From Pyrus communis (Eukaryota > Streptophyta > Magnoliopsida > Rosales > Rosaceae): a DNA stretch of 64,000 bases. Shown here one piece after another: positions 1 through 10,867 of the stretch; position 1 is the stretch's first letter, and the number at the start of each line of letters is the position of its first letter. The DNA lies in assembly GCF_963583255.1 (NCBI RefSeq), contig NC_084808.1, positions 15,275,201 to 15,339,200 on the forward strand, in the 5' to 3' direction. Under the pieces are notes generated by a model. The model saw only the letters and a program-made list of their open reading frames with translations, did not search any database and was not told the origin of the DNA. The translations under genes were made by a program, and so were the position numbers.

Positions 1-1437
1 AGCACAAAGCCATGGCGACGGATCAGAATTTCTTGCTCCGTTGCTAACTTATCGAAATCCAACTGTTGCAAAAGATCAATGCAGCTCTATGAGAATTGTG
101 TCTCTGGTGATCTTAACCGAGTGGTAGTAGTTGGGCATGTGGGCCGGACCCTTACAAATCCACACCCACTACCATCGTCGCCATCACACACACACACACA
201 TATTTTTTATTTTTTTTAAAATTTTTTGAATGAAACAATAGCGTTAGTAAGTTAAATGTTAGATTAGTCACTGATGGGGTTTGAACCCACGCCGTCATGC
301 AAGGGCACAACACCTTTCCACCACAGTAGTAAATGACCACTTGCATTAAAAGTTCCGTTGCCGGGAAACTCGTCGTCTCCTTATATAAATGGTGATATAT
401 GCTGTTAAAAGATTAATAACTTAAAAATTAAAATTTTCTACCATTTACATAAAAATACGTGATGTACCATTTGTATTTTTGCCACAACTAAAAATTTCTC
501 CATCACAACCATGCTCACCACCTTCGATGCCCCATATCTTTGTCGCCACTATCTCCCCCAATCTACCATGCCACCACATTTCTGTTGCCATCAGCCCAAC
601 TCCCACCATCGTCAGTGCCCCACCATTACCAATGACACCACCGTTGCACGGGCAATCATCCACCATCTTAAAGACCAGCACCGCATTTGTCAAGTGTCAT
701 TTCTCTCGTTTATAGATTGATGAATTTAGATGTACAGTAGATTTTGTATTTGAATTACATTATAATTAAGGCGAATAAAATTTATGGATTTATAACTTCA
801 TTAAAATTCCAATTATGCACTAGTCAAACAAGAAACTTCACAAATTCCAGAAATTTATGTCTGTTGTAAATAAATATCATTTAAAATGTGGTTGTCCATT
901 TCTACACCAATATATAGTATGTCAATAGTTTATGGCACATTTACATAAAGGTAACCCGAATCAAAAAGTAAAATTGAACTTTGATTATAGGATATTTATG
1001 TGTTTACTAAATGTTGAAGAATTAAACGTTTGATGGGGCCATGCAAATTTTAAAATTTGAATTCAAAATTTGAAGGAATTGGATTCCCTACAATTTAGAG
1101 GAAAAAGGTCAGCATGGCATCATATGCATCTCTCCTACGTCTCAACGCACACTATAAAGGTGCCAACAATAAAAGAAACAGGTTGGCATCAGGATAGACA
1201 GCCCAACCATGTCGACGTCCACCAAAAGGGAAGATATCCGCAAGCAAATGTAATTTAGCACTTAAACAAGTCAAATCTTGTACTGTCAACAAGTTTTACA
1301 AAGATCGGTTAAACAAATGAAACAAACTGACAGCAGGCAGCAGGCATACATCTAACTTATGGTGTCCTCTAACTTACATGCGATCCAAATTCCCAAGGGG
1401 TTTTATAAGTGTCCTATGAAGAATTGGAAGCCTTAAA
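1..1437. other. Intergenic AT-rich DNA, no gene recognised
   Basis: I see no supported gene. The stretch holds a short CA/TG microsatellite near 184-201, a candidate SINE at about 152-360 (listed separately), a C- and H-codon-rich low-complexity patch at 480-720 and AT-rich sequence after that. Open frames here are short and resemble no family I know. Confidence 0.6.
152..360 (-). mobile_element. Candidate tRNA-derived SINE
   Basis: On the minus strand a box-A-like segment (about 329-314) is followed by a good box-B-like motif, GGGTTCAAACCC (288-277), at a spacing plausible for an RNA polymerase III promoter. An A-rich stretch lies downstream on the same strand (about 235-205). This order suits a tRNA-derived SINE. 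I cannot fold it into a tRNA cloverleaf and found no clear target-site duplication, so both ends are approximate. Confidence 0.35.
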
Positions 1438-2574
1438 TGTCACGACTCGATCCCGACATATGTCTAGGATTGACATGTGACGTTATCAAGTATCTGTATA
1501 TGTAACATACCCCACCTCCGTGATATGTACAAAGCACAACTCAAGTTTCGAATTTTGTAGTAATTTTCGTATACTTTATGGCTGCATCTAACCTTCTCGT
1601 TAGACTGCCTACATACCCTAAGAAGGGATCAAGCCATTCGTAGTTCATCATTCACTATACTCCGACGTTTATCATATTACGTTCAAGCCGAAAAGCATAG
1701 CATTCCTCAATCAATTATTAGAACTTAACAAGCATGGAATTACTAGGTTCAGGGCTACTAACAAACCCACATGACATTCAAGATTTCCATTCCATCCATC
1801 ATATAACTCACTATGTTTTCAACATGATACCTCTATCCACAGCATGTAACAACCAATGAAGCACATAAGTATTCTCAAGCCACATTGATCAACTCATATA
1901 GTCATAAACACAATCATATCCGTCATTCCACAATCACGTCAATTAATCAATTCCATGAATCAAAGATGCACAATTTAACAGTTGACTATGTTAATCAATC
2001 AATGAGATTACGTATCATTTCATGAATTTAATTAAAGAACTCTACATAATTCCCTACTTGGATTGTGAGTAATAACATGGTAAATCTAATTTATACTCTT
2101 AAGGTCTATTGTGGGTAATTCCCATTCACTCGAATCTAGGGTTCTAGACTAACTTATGAAAATAAGCAGAAGCAAGGATTTTGAACCACTCAATGGAATC
2201 AGATTACCAAGCGATCTCTCGTAATCTACTCAGACCTGTCACTTGTACAATCAGTGCCTACATTAGGAAAATGGTGCATCGGCCAACAAGAACTTGGATA
2301 AGCTGCAAAGCTTGGGTGAGTGACAATAATACAATGTATGTGATAATAAATAAAAAAAGACCATCGATCAGAGTTTATAAATCTCAATTATAAATTCATA
2401 CTTTTGAAATCATAGTCAAGTCTTTAAAAACTCCAAAGGAGTCACCCAGACATCCAACGGCTCTTCTAATTCAAATCACAAAGATTCTCAAAAACTATCA
2501 TTCATAAATGCATTAAAAACTAGGGCTAGAGGGACGCAATTCGGCCAAAGCCTACATAAGTAACCAAAGAGGAA

Positions 2575-3080
2575 GTGGCCCCCCCATAGCGGATTAACCC
2601 AGCAGAGCCACCCCTGAGAAGGTAACCAAATAGGTAATGACCTCCCATCGCGAATTAACCAAGCAAAGTCACACCTACAAAACTGTTAGGCAGTGATCAC
2701 TCATTGCGGATTAACCAAGCATGATCACCCCTAAGTATGTATGGCTATAAGGATCGCCCATCATGGATTAACCAAGCATGATCCATAAATAGTATGGTCC
2801 CCCATTGTGGATTAACCAAGCAGGACCATGGTCCCCTATCGCGGATTAACCAAGTAGGACCACCTCTGAGAAGGTAACCAAGTAGCTAGTGACCCCCCAT
2901 CGCGGATTAACCAAGCAGGGTTGCAGCAACGAAACTGTTAGGCAGTGATCACCCATTGCGGATTAACCAAGCATAATCACCCCTAAGTATGTATGGCCAT
3001 AAGGATCACCCATTGCGGATTAACCAAGCACGATCCATAAATAGTATGGTCCCTTATTGCAAATTAACCAAGCAGGACCA
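2575..3080. repeat. Array of about ten hairpin repeats with a shared loop
   Basis: About ten units share a core close to CCATTGCGGATTAACCAAGC. Each core is flanked by short arms complementary to each other but different between units: GTGGC/GCCAC (2575-2579 with 2607-2611), GTGATCA/TGATCAC (2693-2699 with 2722-2728), GGATC/GATCC, and ATGGTCC/GGACCAT (2794-2800 with 2823-2829). Units recur in a higher-order order (GTGATC, GGATC, TGGTCC types), so part of the array is a longer duplication. It lies inside the large LTR-like unit. Confidence 0.75.
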
Positions 3081-3584
3081 CCCACGTACCACTACTACAT
3101 TGTGCAAACTCGGTGTCACCTAACCCTGTGACACTAGGGTAACGGTCCTCTACTAGCCCTCACATTTCTTAACATTTCAAATATATATTTTAAAACACAA
3201 TTCATAAACATTTCAATAAGCAAGTCACATAACATTTCATAAAGTAAATTGATGGTAACTTTATAAAAACAAGGCTTTTTAGCCAAAATGGTCCCTGAAA
3301 TTTGCATAACACATAACTTTGATCCTTGAGATTTTAAATCAATAGAAATGGTCCTTGAGATTGTCCACCATCCATAATTTTGGTCATTCCGTTAAAAAGC
3401 TCCGTTAAGTTAAGGGTATTTTTGTAAAACCAAATTCTCCACTTTCTTTTTCACCATTTTTCTCTCATTTCTCTTATAACAGCTGGGATTTTACTTTCTG
3501 AGTCCCTAAAATTTCTTGAGAAAATTGTTTTCTCTTCGGCTGCTCGTTCTTCTCCATCCAGCAGCCCGCCGGAATCATCAGATT

Positions 3585-4254
3585 CAGCTGCGGACTGGAA
3601 TCGCTGCCATCCCAAATGAAGCTCTCCAAATTCTCTTACTGCTTAGTCTCCCATAAATTCGACGATATCCCACAAAGCAGCGACCTTGTTCTATACATCG
3701 ACGATAGCAGCGCCAATGAACCCCCCATTTCTTCAACCAGAAGAAATGAAACAAAAGCTCAGAGCTCGATCTACAAGCTGTTTCAAAAAAACCCAGGTCA
3801 TTCAAACTCTGCATTTCGCGAGTACTACTACATAATGCTAAAAAAAATCATCGTGGGCAAGAAGCACGTGAAGTTTCCGTACAAGTTTCTGGTCTCCGAA
3901 GCAAATAGCAATGGCAGGACGATCGTGGATTCTGGATCGACCATCACGTTTATGGAGAAGCCGGTTTTCGAAGCCGTGGCGCAAGGGTTTAAGTCACAGA
4001 TGGCAAATTACACGAGAGCAAAAGACTTGGAAACCAAAATGGGATTGAGAACCTGTTCCGATATTTTGAAAGAGGAAAAATTGGAGTTTCTGGAATTGGT
4101 TTTCCAGTTCAAAGGGGGTGCTAAGATGGAGTTGCCATTAAGGAATTACTTTTCGCTGGTTTCGAGCTCGGGGGTTGTATGCTTAACGATTGTTAGTGAT
4201 GGGGTTATTGGTCCAGAGAGTAATGGTGGACCTTTGGGGAATTATCAGCAGTAG
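3585..4254 (+). pseudogene. Captured fragment of a nepenthesin-like aspartyl protease
   Basis: The frame from the ATG at 3616 gives 212 residues matching the C-terminal lobe of a plant A1B aspartyl protease of the type annotated 'probable aspartyl protease'. Visible landmarks are FSYCLVS near the start, EYYYIMLKKIIVGKKHVK, the second catalytic motif IVDSGST with Asp at about residue 105, FKGGAKMELP and a C-terminal LGNYQQ. The homology seems to start about 30 bases before the ATG, so that ATG is probably an internal codon. The first catalytic lobe, propeptide and signal peptide are absent. An expected stretch just before LGNYQQ is shortened, and the frame stops at TAG where the second captured piece begins. 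With one of two catalytic aspartates it cannot be an active protease. Confidence 0.8.
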
Positions 4255-4257
4255 AGA

Positions 4258-4578
4258 GTAATGTCAGACTCAACCTTTTTGCGCAGAGAACTCAAATGGC
4301 TTATGGAGGACTCAATCAAAGAACCCAAAAACGTCAATAACAACAACGAAAGCATTAGGCTAAGGGTGGAAATTGAGGAGCTTTATATGTTGTGGAAGCA
4401 GAGGGTTGAGGAGAAGAGGCCATTTTCAGTATGTTGTCGGGTGCGCGCATTGGAGGGACTTGCTGTTGTGTGTTGAATAAGGGGTTTTGATTCTGAGGCC
4501 AGAGACTGAGCTCATTGTTGATTTGGTGGGGATGTGGTTTTGGGGAATCAAAGGTTGAATGAGGGGTTGTGGGCTGAT
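4258..4578 (+). pseudogene. Captured fragment of a PrmC/HemK-type release-factor glutamine methyltransferase
   Basis: The frame opened at 4261 begins SDSTFLRRELKWLMEDSI and continues into LRVEIEELYMLWKQRVEEKRPF. This is the N-terminal helical region of plant organellar PrmC/HemK-like methyltransferases, which methylate the Gln of the GGQ motif of peptide release factors. After RPF the frame is shifted by one extra T. Read in the neighbouring frame, the family's next segment appears (QYVVGCAHWRDL, then RPETELIVDLVG), with an in-frame stop in between. The piece ends at the right terminal inverted repeat, before the glycine-rich SAM-binding motif. It is non-functional. Its direct abutment to the protease piece shows that one element captured two loci. 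Confidence 0.7.
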
Positions 4579-6400
4579 TTTACAAAAATACCCTCAACTT
4601 AACAGAGTTTTTTTAACAGAATGACCAAAATTATGGATGGTGGACAATCTCATGGAGCATTTCTATTGATTTTAAATCTCAGGGACCAAAGTTATATGCT
4701 ATACAAATATGAGGGACCATGTTGGCTAAAAAGCCTAAAAACAATTATTTAGCATAAAACATAATTTAGAAATTCATGTTGTATCCACAAAGTATACTAG
4801 CATAAGAGGGTTTTAGGGTAATAACAATATCACACATATATTAAAGTCACTCACAGAGATAAGCCCGCAAAGCCTCATTGAGTCTCTAGTAATACTAATT
4901 TTGGCATTTCAAACGGTTCGAGACATGTTGACCCAAAGTCAACTCTCAATAAACTGTGGGGTCCACAATCCTAGCAATTCAATCCGGAAGATCCGCACAT
5001 TGTACTTTGGATCCTTAACTTCCTAAGGTCCTCATTATGCTCATAGAATAACATATTAAAATCTCAGCGCGATCTGACGGTTGGATCTTCGTCAATTGTT
5101 AAAATTAGGTGGCGGTCAACAATTAGTTTTACAAACTTAGAAATCCAATTTGGAAAGATCCGTTAGTCGGATTCCCAATCCATCAGTTCTGAGCATCCTC
5201 AAATATTACATTCTACAACAAATTAAAGTTTGGTGACGATCCAACGGTCAGATCATCGATTTGTAAAATAATCAATTAACGGTCAACTAGGTGGTCAATT
5301 ATGAAACTATATTAAAACATTAAAATTTCACTACACGGATGTAAAATATGGAATTGGGATATCAAAATTAGCCTAGAAAGGTTAGGTGAGGTCACAGCCT
5401 TTATGCCACCGCCATGCGCCGCAGCACGTAGTGGTCGAACACTTCGACTTGCCGGAAAATTCAACTATTTCAAAAAATTACCGAATTTCACAGAAATGTA
5501 AAGTAGGTCAAGGGGAATAATTTTCATACCTGGACCAAAGCCTAGTTCGGCCGGGAAACACCTTAAATCACCCTCGATCCTTCGGTAACCCTAGAATTGG
5601 GTGCTCTTGATTCGACTCCAAACAAGCTCCGACGCCATAACCCACCCCTAGGCTTTGTTCCTGGACTTAAGAGAAGTTGAAAATGGGTGGTGGTCGACGG
5701 TGAGGCTTTCAGAATTGGCCGATTGCCGCTTTTGAACCCGTTGCACCCACCGTGCGTGTTTCACAAAATCAAGGCCAACTCTCATATTTTTTTTTGTGGA
5801 AGTGGGAGAATAGAGGTTGGGGGTGGAGTGTACAGGTGACGGCTGAGGGAAATTTGCCAGAAAAATCGACGAAAATCGATGAAAACAGTCACCAGGAACC
5901 GGGTCAAAATCAGGTCTGAAACGGGTCAAAGAGATGATTTGGATTAGGTGGTTTTCTCTCCCTCATTTCCCCTCCTTACTCTGTTTTCTGATTGGCCCTC
6001 ACGCTTCATCCTTTCTCTCATTTCTCTTCTCTTTTTTCCATCACAGCCACACACGTGGCTTTATCTCAGCTGTTCCTTTTCCAACAAATTTGGAGCCTTC
6101 TAGATTAATAATTAAAGGACCATTTTAAGCTCAACTTCAATAATTTATAACTCCAAATTACCTTTTGTATACGCCCACGCATTTGTATCGACACGTACTA
6201 TCCAAATATGTAAAGAAATTTGAAAAATCATGAAAACATCAAATACATTCCGTTTAATACAATAGGCCCACTTTTGTCATTTTACTTGTAAAAAAATATA
6301 TATATACGCTGTAAATATGAAAGCGTCGAAACTAAGAATATGAATACGAAATACGAGATATATAATTTTAAATAGTGAAATCCAGGGAAGGGATTTCACA

Positions 6401-6989
6401 TCAAATGTAGCAATATCACAATAATTTTCAGTTATTGTCTAGAAAAAACGGTTAAAATACCAATTGGAGGAAAAAGAAACCCTAGACCCAGCTTGTACTA
6501 TTATTATGTTCGACATTAACAATTGATTTTTAGATCTTTGATCATTTGGATCCGCTTATAATTTTATATGAAGATTAGATTAGTCATCTATGCTGGATTT
6601 TCATTTTAGCTAACGTCTCGAAACAACTGCACGCAAGTCTTGGTACCTAACATAAAACATATGGTGCCTCAAACAGAACTCTAAAAGGCTCAATGAGTCA
6701 ATTTTAAAGTTTGCTTGCAAGAAAAGAATGGTGTTTAAATAATCTATATTGTCTATTAATATAAGCCACTTTGTCAACCAAAAAAAAATAAAAAGACAAT
6801 TAGTCCTTTACTTACAATTTAATAAAAACACCACATAAAATCATAGGCAGAAATGTAAATTTGCACAAAAAAAATGTTTGTTGTTTTTTTCCTTCCATGA
6901 CTTGCATAGAACCATAATTTTATTCCTTCACCTTCTCTCTCCCACTTTCTACTTTTTCTGTTTTCTTTATTTTAATTTCATTTTTTTTT
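6401..6989. other. AT-rich intergenic DNA
   Basis: No gene, terminal repeat or RNA feature recognised. There are poly-A and poly-T runs and a short pyrimidine-rich tract (6925-6995) just before the LINE remnant. Confidence 0.5.
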
Positions 6990-8217
6990 TAAACATACAT
7001 TGTGTGTGCCTTTTATCTACTTAAGGGATGCTACTCTGATACTTGCAACCCCGTTGAGCCACAGATTACCCCTGGATAAGTTGATGTGGCATTATGATTT
7101 GAAAGGTTTATTCCTAGTAAAAAGTGCTTATAAGTTGCTTTCAATTTGTGTAATAAGGCTTCTACTTCGCACCCAAGTTCTATTGGTGTCTCTATGTGGA
7201 AAGCTCTTTGGAAATCCAATGTCCCTAGTAAAGTGAAAATGTGTGCTTGGAGGGTTTGTCTTCATATCCTGCCTACTCGTGGTAATTTGGAGAAAAAAGG
7301 AATGGCGGTGGACAATATTTCTCTTCTTTGTAGTTCCTTTTCGGAGTCGGCGGTATACATGTTCAATGAGTGTCCATTTGCATCAGCAGTTTTTTTTTCT
7401 CCTTACATTTAAATTTGGGTTCAAGGCCTCCGGTACAATCCTCGGTGTGATTGGATGTCTTCATGTGTGGAGTATTTATCCACAAATCAGTTAGTTTTGT
7501 TGTTAATTCTCATTCACGCTATATGGCGTGCTAGGAACTCTTTGCTCAGGGATGGTAAAGTGAAAACCCGGCTCTAGTTAGTCATTTCTCTAAGCTTTAA
7601 TTGGATGAATTCATCAGGGCCAAACTTGTCTCGGCTCTCGCTCACTGCACGTTCCGTCATGCTGGTGTCCCCTTCCGTCTGGGTAGGTGAAAATCAATGT
7701 GGATAGTTCCTTTCTTTCTATTACGAATCTAGGGCGTACAGGTGTGGTATTTCATGACAAAGCTGGTAGCTATGCTGGAGGTTTCGTTTGTCAAATATCC
7801 CCTTCATCGAATCCCACGATGATGGAGCTACTTGCTGTCTGTGATGGTGTTTATTGGGCTTTGCAACAGAACTTGCGGTGAATTATTGTGGAAAGCAATT
7901 CTTTGCAGGTTGTTCAAGCTATTGGAAGCCTAAAGCAAGGGTCTTTGCACATGGATTTATTTGTGGAAGACATTCGAGCTAGTTTGCGGGGCTATGAGGA
8001 TTCGCAAGTTTGTTATGTTCACCGTACCGCCAATGTTGTGACACATCGTATGGCCAAGTTGGCTATTTCTTCTACCTCTTATTTTTGTTGGTTTTAGGAG
8101 CCTCCAGACTTGATTGTGGGGGCCCTCTTAGAATCTATATGAGATTTTTTTCTATCTTAATAAACCACTACCGTTTCAACTCAAAAACAAAAAACAAAAC
8201 AAAAAAAAAAAAAAAAA
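6990..8217 (+). mobile_element. 5'-truncated L1-type LINE: zf-RVT and RNase H region with poly(A) tail
   Basis: Two decayed blocks read in the + direction. The first (7030-7410, with a frameshift) gives a DKLMWHYDLKGLFLVKSAYKLL segment then WKALWKSNVPSKVKMCAWRV, the zinc-binding reverse-transcriptase domain (zf-RVT) found after the RT of plant L1 elements. The second (7687-8097, one stop) gives KINVDSSF, ELLAVCDGVYWAL, IIVESNSLQVVQAI and VHRTANVVTHRMAKLA, an RNase H-like (RVT_3) domain. An A-rich tail follows at 8186-8217. The endonuclease and RT proper are missing, as expected of a 5'-truncated copy. I did not find a convincing target-site duplication. Confidence 0.85.
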
Positions 8218-8269
8218 CATTTAAACGAACTAATTTTTGTTATACAATATATTTCGATATACTTTGTCT

Positions 8270-8545
8270 TCTTTATTTAGGTACATTAAATTCATTATAA
8301 CACAATTCGGTGCATACTTTAGGTATACACATTTCAGTACATACATTTTGATACAAATATTTAGGTACATTAATTTAATATAATATATTTTGGTGCATAC
8401 ATTTTGGTACACACATTTAGGTATATTAATTCAATATAATACATTTCGGTGCCTATATTTCAGTTCATACATTTTGGTACATACATTTAGGTACATTAAT
8501 TTAATATAATACATCTCGAAATTAACATTTAGGTACATTAATTGT
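8270..8545. repeat. AT-rich minisatellite, imperfect ~45-70 bp units
   Basis: Four to five imperfect copies of a unit of the form GGTACATTAATTTAATATAA then TACATTTCGGTGCATACATT, with variable numbers of a short TTTTGGTACATACA submotif between them. Confidence 0.75.
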
Positions 8546-8672
8546 GTCTTCAAGTTTGAAGAATGTTAAATAAAATTAATAAATTAATAAAACTTTTTTT
8601 GGTAAAAAAATAAATTAAAATGTGTATATTAATAAATTTAAATATTTTAATAGGAGACATTGAATAAAATAG

Positions 8673-9179
8673 TACCAATGTTATAAAAGACGCTAGGCGC
8701 TAGTCAGGTGGCGAGCTGGAGCCTAGCGCCTAAGCGGACTAGGCGGATTTAAGTAAATCTATTATATTTCATGTAAATAAGTCTCTATTTATACTTAAAA
8801 TATATATAATTTCATCATAAACAAACTAGAAAATAGAATGACATATATATTATGAAGTATTGGAACATAATGAAAACATGGCGAGCAAACATATAATGTG
8901 TGTTTATTTAAATATTCAATAAGTCTCTTACAATTTGTTGTAAACAATAAAATCAAAGGGAAAGTATCTATTTTCTATCTAAGTGAATCGCAACCTACGC
9001 AACCTAGGCAGTTGTCTAGGCGGGTCTAGACGGGCTAGACGGGTGCCTAGGAGGTCTAGGCGGGCGCCTTAGTAGGTTTAGGTGTCCTTTCTTAATTTTC
9101 AAACGCCTAAACAATAATCGGGGTGGTGGCCAGCCGTCTAGCACCTAGGCTGCCCTATGCGGGGATTTTTAGAACATTG
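8673..9179. mobile_element. Non-autonomous hAT-like element with CTAGGCG-rich ends
   Basis: The outer ends are imperfect inverted repeats (CAATGTTATAAAAG at 8676, CAATGTTCTAAAAA when read inward from 9179). They are followed on both sides by sequence rich in CTAGGCGC and GCCTAG blocks. The flanks TAAAATAG (8665-8672) and TAAAATAC (9180-9187) match at 7 of 8 positions, consistent with an hAT 8 bp duplication. The interior is AT-rich and non-coding. Confidence 0.6.
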
Positions 9180-9187
9180 TAAAATAC

Positions 9188-10013
9188 AAATTTCTTAATT
9201 TGAATTAAGTACACATCAAGGGACTATAATCAATATGTAATCTAAAACTAGATTTTTTTATTAAATTTCAATTTTCTTCAAGGATTAAAGTTAAAAAACC
9301 ACTTATATATATGTTGTCTTCTCTCATCACACCACTGACTTTGAAAAATCCTACGTTAGAAATAAGACTCCATATTTGACAAGGGAGAGTTGGTACTAAC
9401 TACGTATTGAGGTGCACCACTCATTTCATTATCTGAAGTTGATTAATAAGATACACCTTGTTTCCTAACTATTTTAGAAAGCTGAAAATTAGCTTCATTA
9501 GTCTCTAAACTTTAATCTAATTAGAATTTTAGTCTTCAAATAAAAATTCGTGAGTAATGATCCTTGATTCGTCACGATGTGGATCAATCTTTGTCCCTAG
9601 ACTCCCCACATTACAGTATGATCGAATATTTATGAGACCAACGAACAACAAACGTAGTGAAAGGACTATAATTTGAACATCTGCAACTAAATGAATCACA
9701 CAATATGATCGGATAGGGACTATAATTGGCAATAACATATGCAACTAAGGGCCGTTTGATAACATCAAGTTAAGACTATTTGAAGTTGTTTTCACTTTTA
9801 AGATTTTGTTTTCATTCCTTCTTTATTTTTCTCTCCCTTTCACCATCATTCTTCATCCCTCCTTCTCCTTTATATTTGCCCCATGTTTCAAACATAAAAA
9901 TAAAAATTAAAAACCGAAAATTGAATGGTTATTAAAGGTGTCCTAGATTTTTCTAGGAGCCAATATACTACAAAAGTATGGTTACTTAGGATGATTAGAG
10001 AAATTAACAACCT
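9188..10013. other. Intergenic DNA without recognised gene
   Basis: Simple AT-rich sequence. A GGGCCGTTTGATAAC motif near 9749 is of a kind often seen at ends of plant hAT MITEs, but I could not find its partner, so no element is called. Confidence 0.45.
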
Positions 10014-10022
10014 GTGATGGAG

Positions 10023-10809
10023 GAGAAAAACTTGTGTGGGGCTTAACTTGTCACTGGACCATGCTGAGTGACACTACACACCACTCATAACTTGCCGTGT
10101 GTTAAACATTAAATACGATTTCTTATTTTTCGTTTTATGTCAATATAAAACTAAACACTTAAAACATTATTTCCTCACGAAACTAAAATAAAACTCACAA
10201 ATCCCAGTTCAACCTTCCTCCATCTGCAAACTCGCCCATAGACTCTTCTCTCTCGTCGGTCGGTGTCCCCAACGCCGTCAATTCTCCTCCCTTACTACTC
10301 AACCTCCCCCTTCCCTGATTCCCACATCTCTCATCTTTCTCTCTCATGATTGCTTATAACTAATTCAATTTCACATCAATAGTCCATAGTATTTGAAAAC
10401 TGGAACTACTAACAACTGGTGAAGGAAGGTGGCTTTGACAATTGGGTTCTTCACCATAATTTATGTGTCCATGATAATTATTCAATAAGTTATAAAAATA
10501 CTGAGGTTAGTCAGAAACCTAATTCATTTAAGATGGATTAATGAACCCTGAACCAGTAATTACACAAATTCTACACAATTTCCTAGCAACCATGCAAGGC
10601 CGTGAGATATAACCTTGCGATTATGGTGTCCCTCAGAGTCAGACCTTTTAAAAAGCTTTTTCCATATTTTTTTTATTAATTATGATATAAATTGAAAATA
10701 AGAAATTATATTAATGCAACAATGCTTAACACATGGCAAGTTATGAATGGTGTGGTAGTGCCACTTAGCATGATCCAGTGGCAAGACAAGCCCCACACAA
10801 GTTTTTCTT
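10023..10809. mobile_element. Mutator-like element, 787 bp, no transposase
   Basis: Terminal inverted repeats of about 110 bp start AGAAAAACTTGTGTGGGGCT and extend through CACTGGA-CATGCT, CATAACTTGCC and TGTGTTAA. A perfect 9 bp duplication, GTGATGGAG, flanks it at 10014-10022 and 10810-10818. This pattern fits a Mutator-like MITE. The ~550 bp interior (about 10200-10650) is less AT-rich and might be captured sequence, but I cannot assign it to a gene. Confidence 0.8.
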
Positions 10810-10867
10810 GTGATGGAGATGAGCAATCATAAATTTGGTGCGACTGAAGAGAAGTGGAGATCACATA

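Larger units (their letters stand above)
3273..4735. mobile_element. Pack-MULE (Mutator-like element carrying host gene pieces)
   Basis: The element has terminal inverted repeats of about 157 bp (3273-3429 and 4579-4735), starting GGCTTTTTAGCC and ending GGCTAAAAAGCC. A perfect 9 bp target-site duplication, TAAAAACAA, flanks it at 3264-3272 and 4736-4744. Long TIRs with a 9 bp TSD are the signature of Mutator-like elements. There is no transposase. The interior is made of two host gene pieces placed head to tail: an aspartyl protease piece and a PrmC/HemK-type methyltransferase piece. It is inserted in the large LTR-like unit at 1438-6400, so it is younger than that unit. Confidence 0.9.
1438..6400 (-). 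mobile_element. Large solo-LTR-like unit, about 3.5 kb without its nested insert
   Basis: The unit starts TGTCACGACTCGATCCCGAC and ends GGGATTTCACA, so it has TG...CA ends. It is flanked by TTAAA (1433-1437) and TCAAA (6401-6405), a 4/5 match to a 5 bp target-site duplication. No gag or pol is seen. Parts resemble, in the opposite orientation, the unit at 22462-25190: both have long stretches on the theme of 'gatccaacggtcagatc' and 'ggcggtcaac'. The start also resembles that of the unit at 12205-14452. I infer an old solo LTR, minus-oriented, from a family with unusually long LTRs. The 1463 bp Pack-MULE at 3273-4735 is inserted in it. A non-coding internal remnant is also possible. Confidence 0.6.

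Noticed and set aside
270..300. tRNA gene suggested by GGGTTTGAACCC
   Set aside because: The T-arm-like motif is present but no acceptor stem, D-arm or anticodon arm can be paired around it.
445..720. Overlapping Cys/Gly- and His/Pro-rich reading frames on both strands
   Set aside because: Composition-driven frames in a CCACC-rich patch, with no family similarity and no gene context.
2575..3080. CRISPR-like array
   Set aside because: Plant nuclear DNA. The repeated element is a loop with variable paired arms, not identical repeats with unique spacers.
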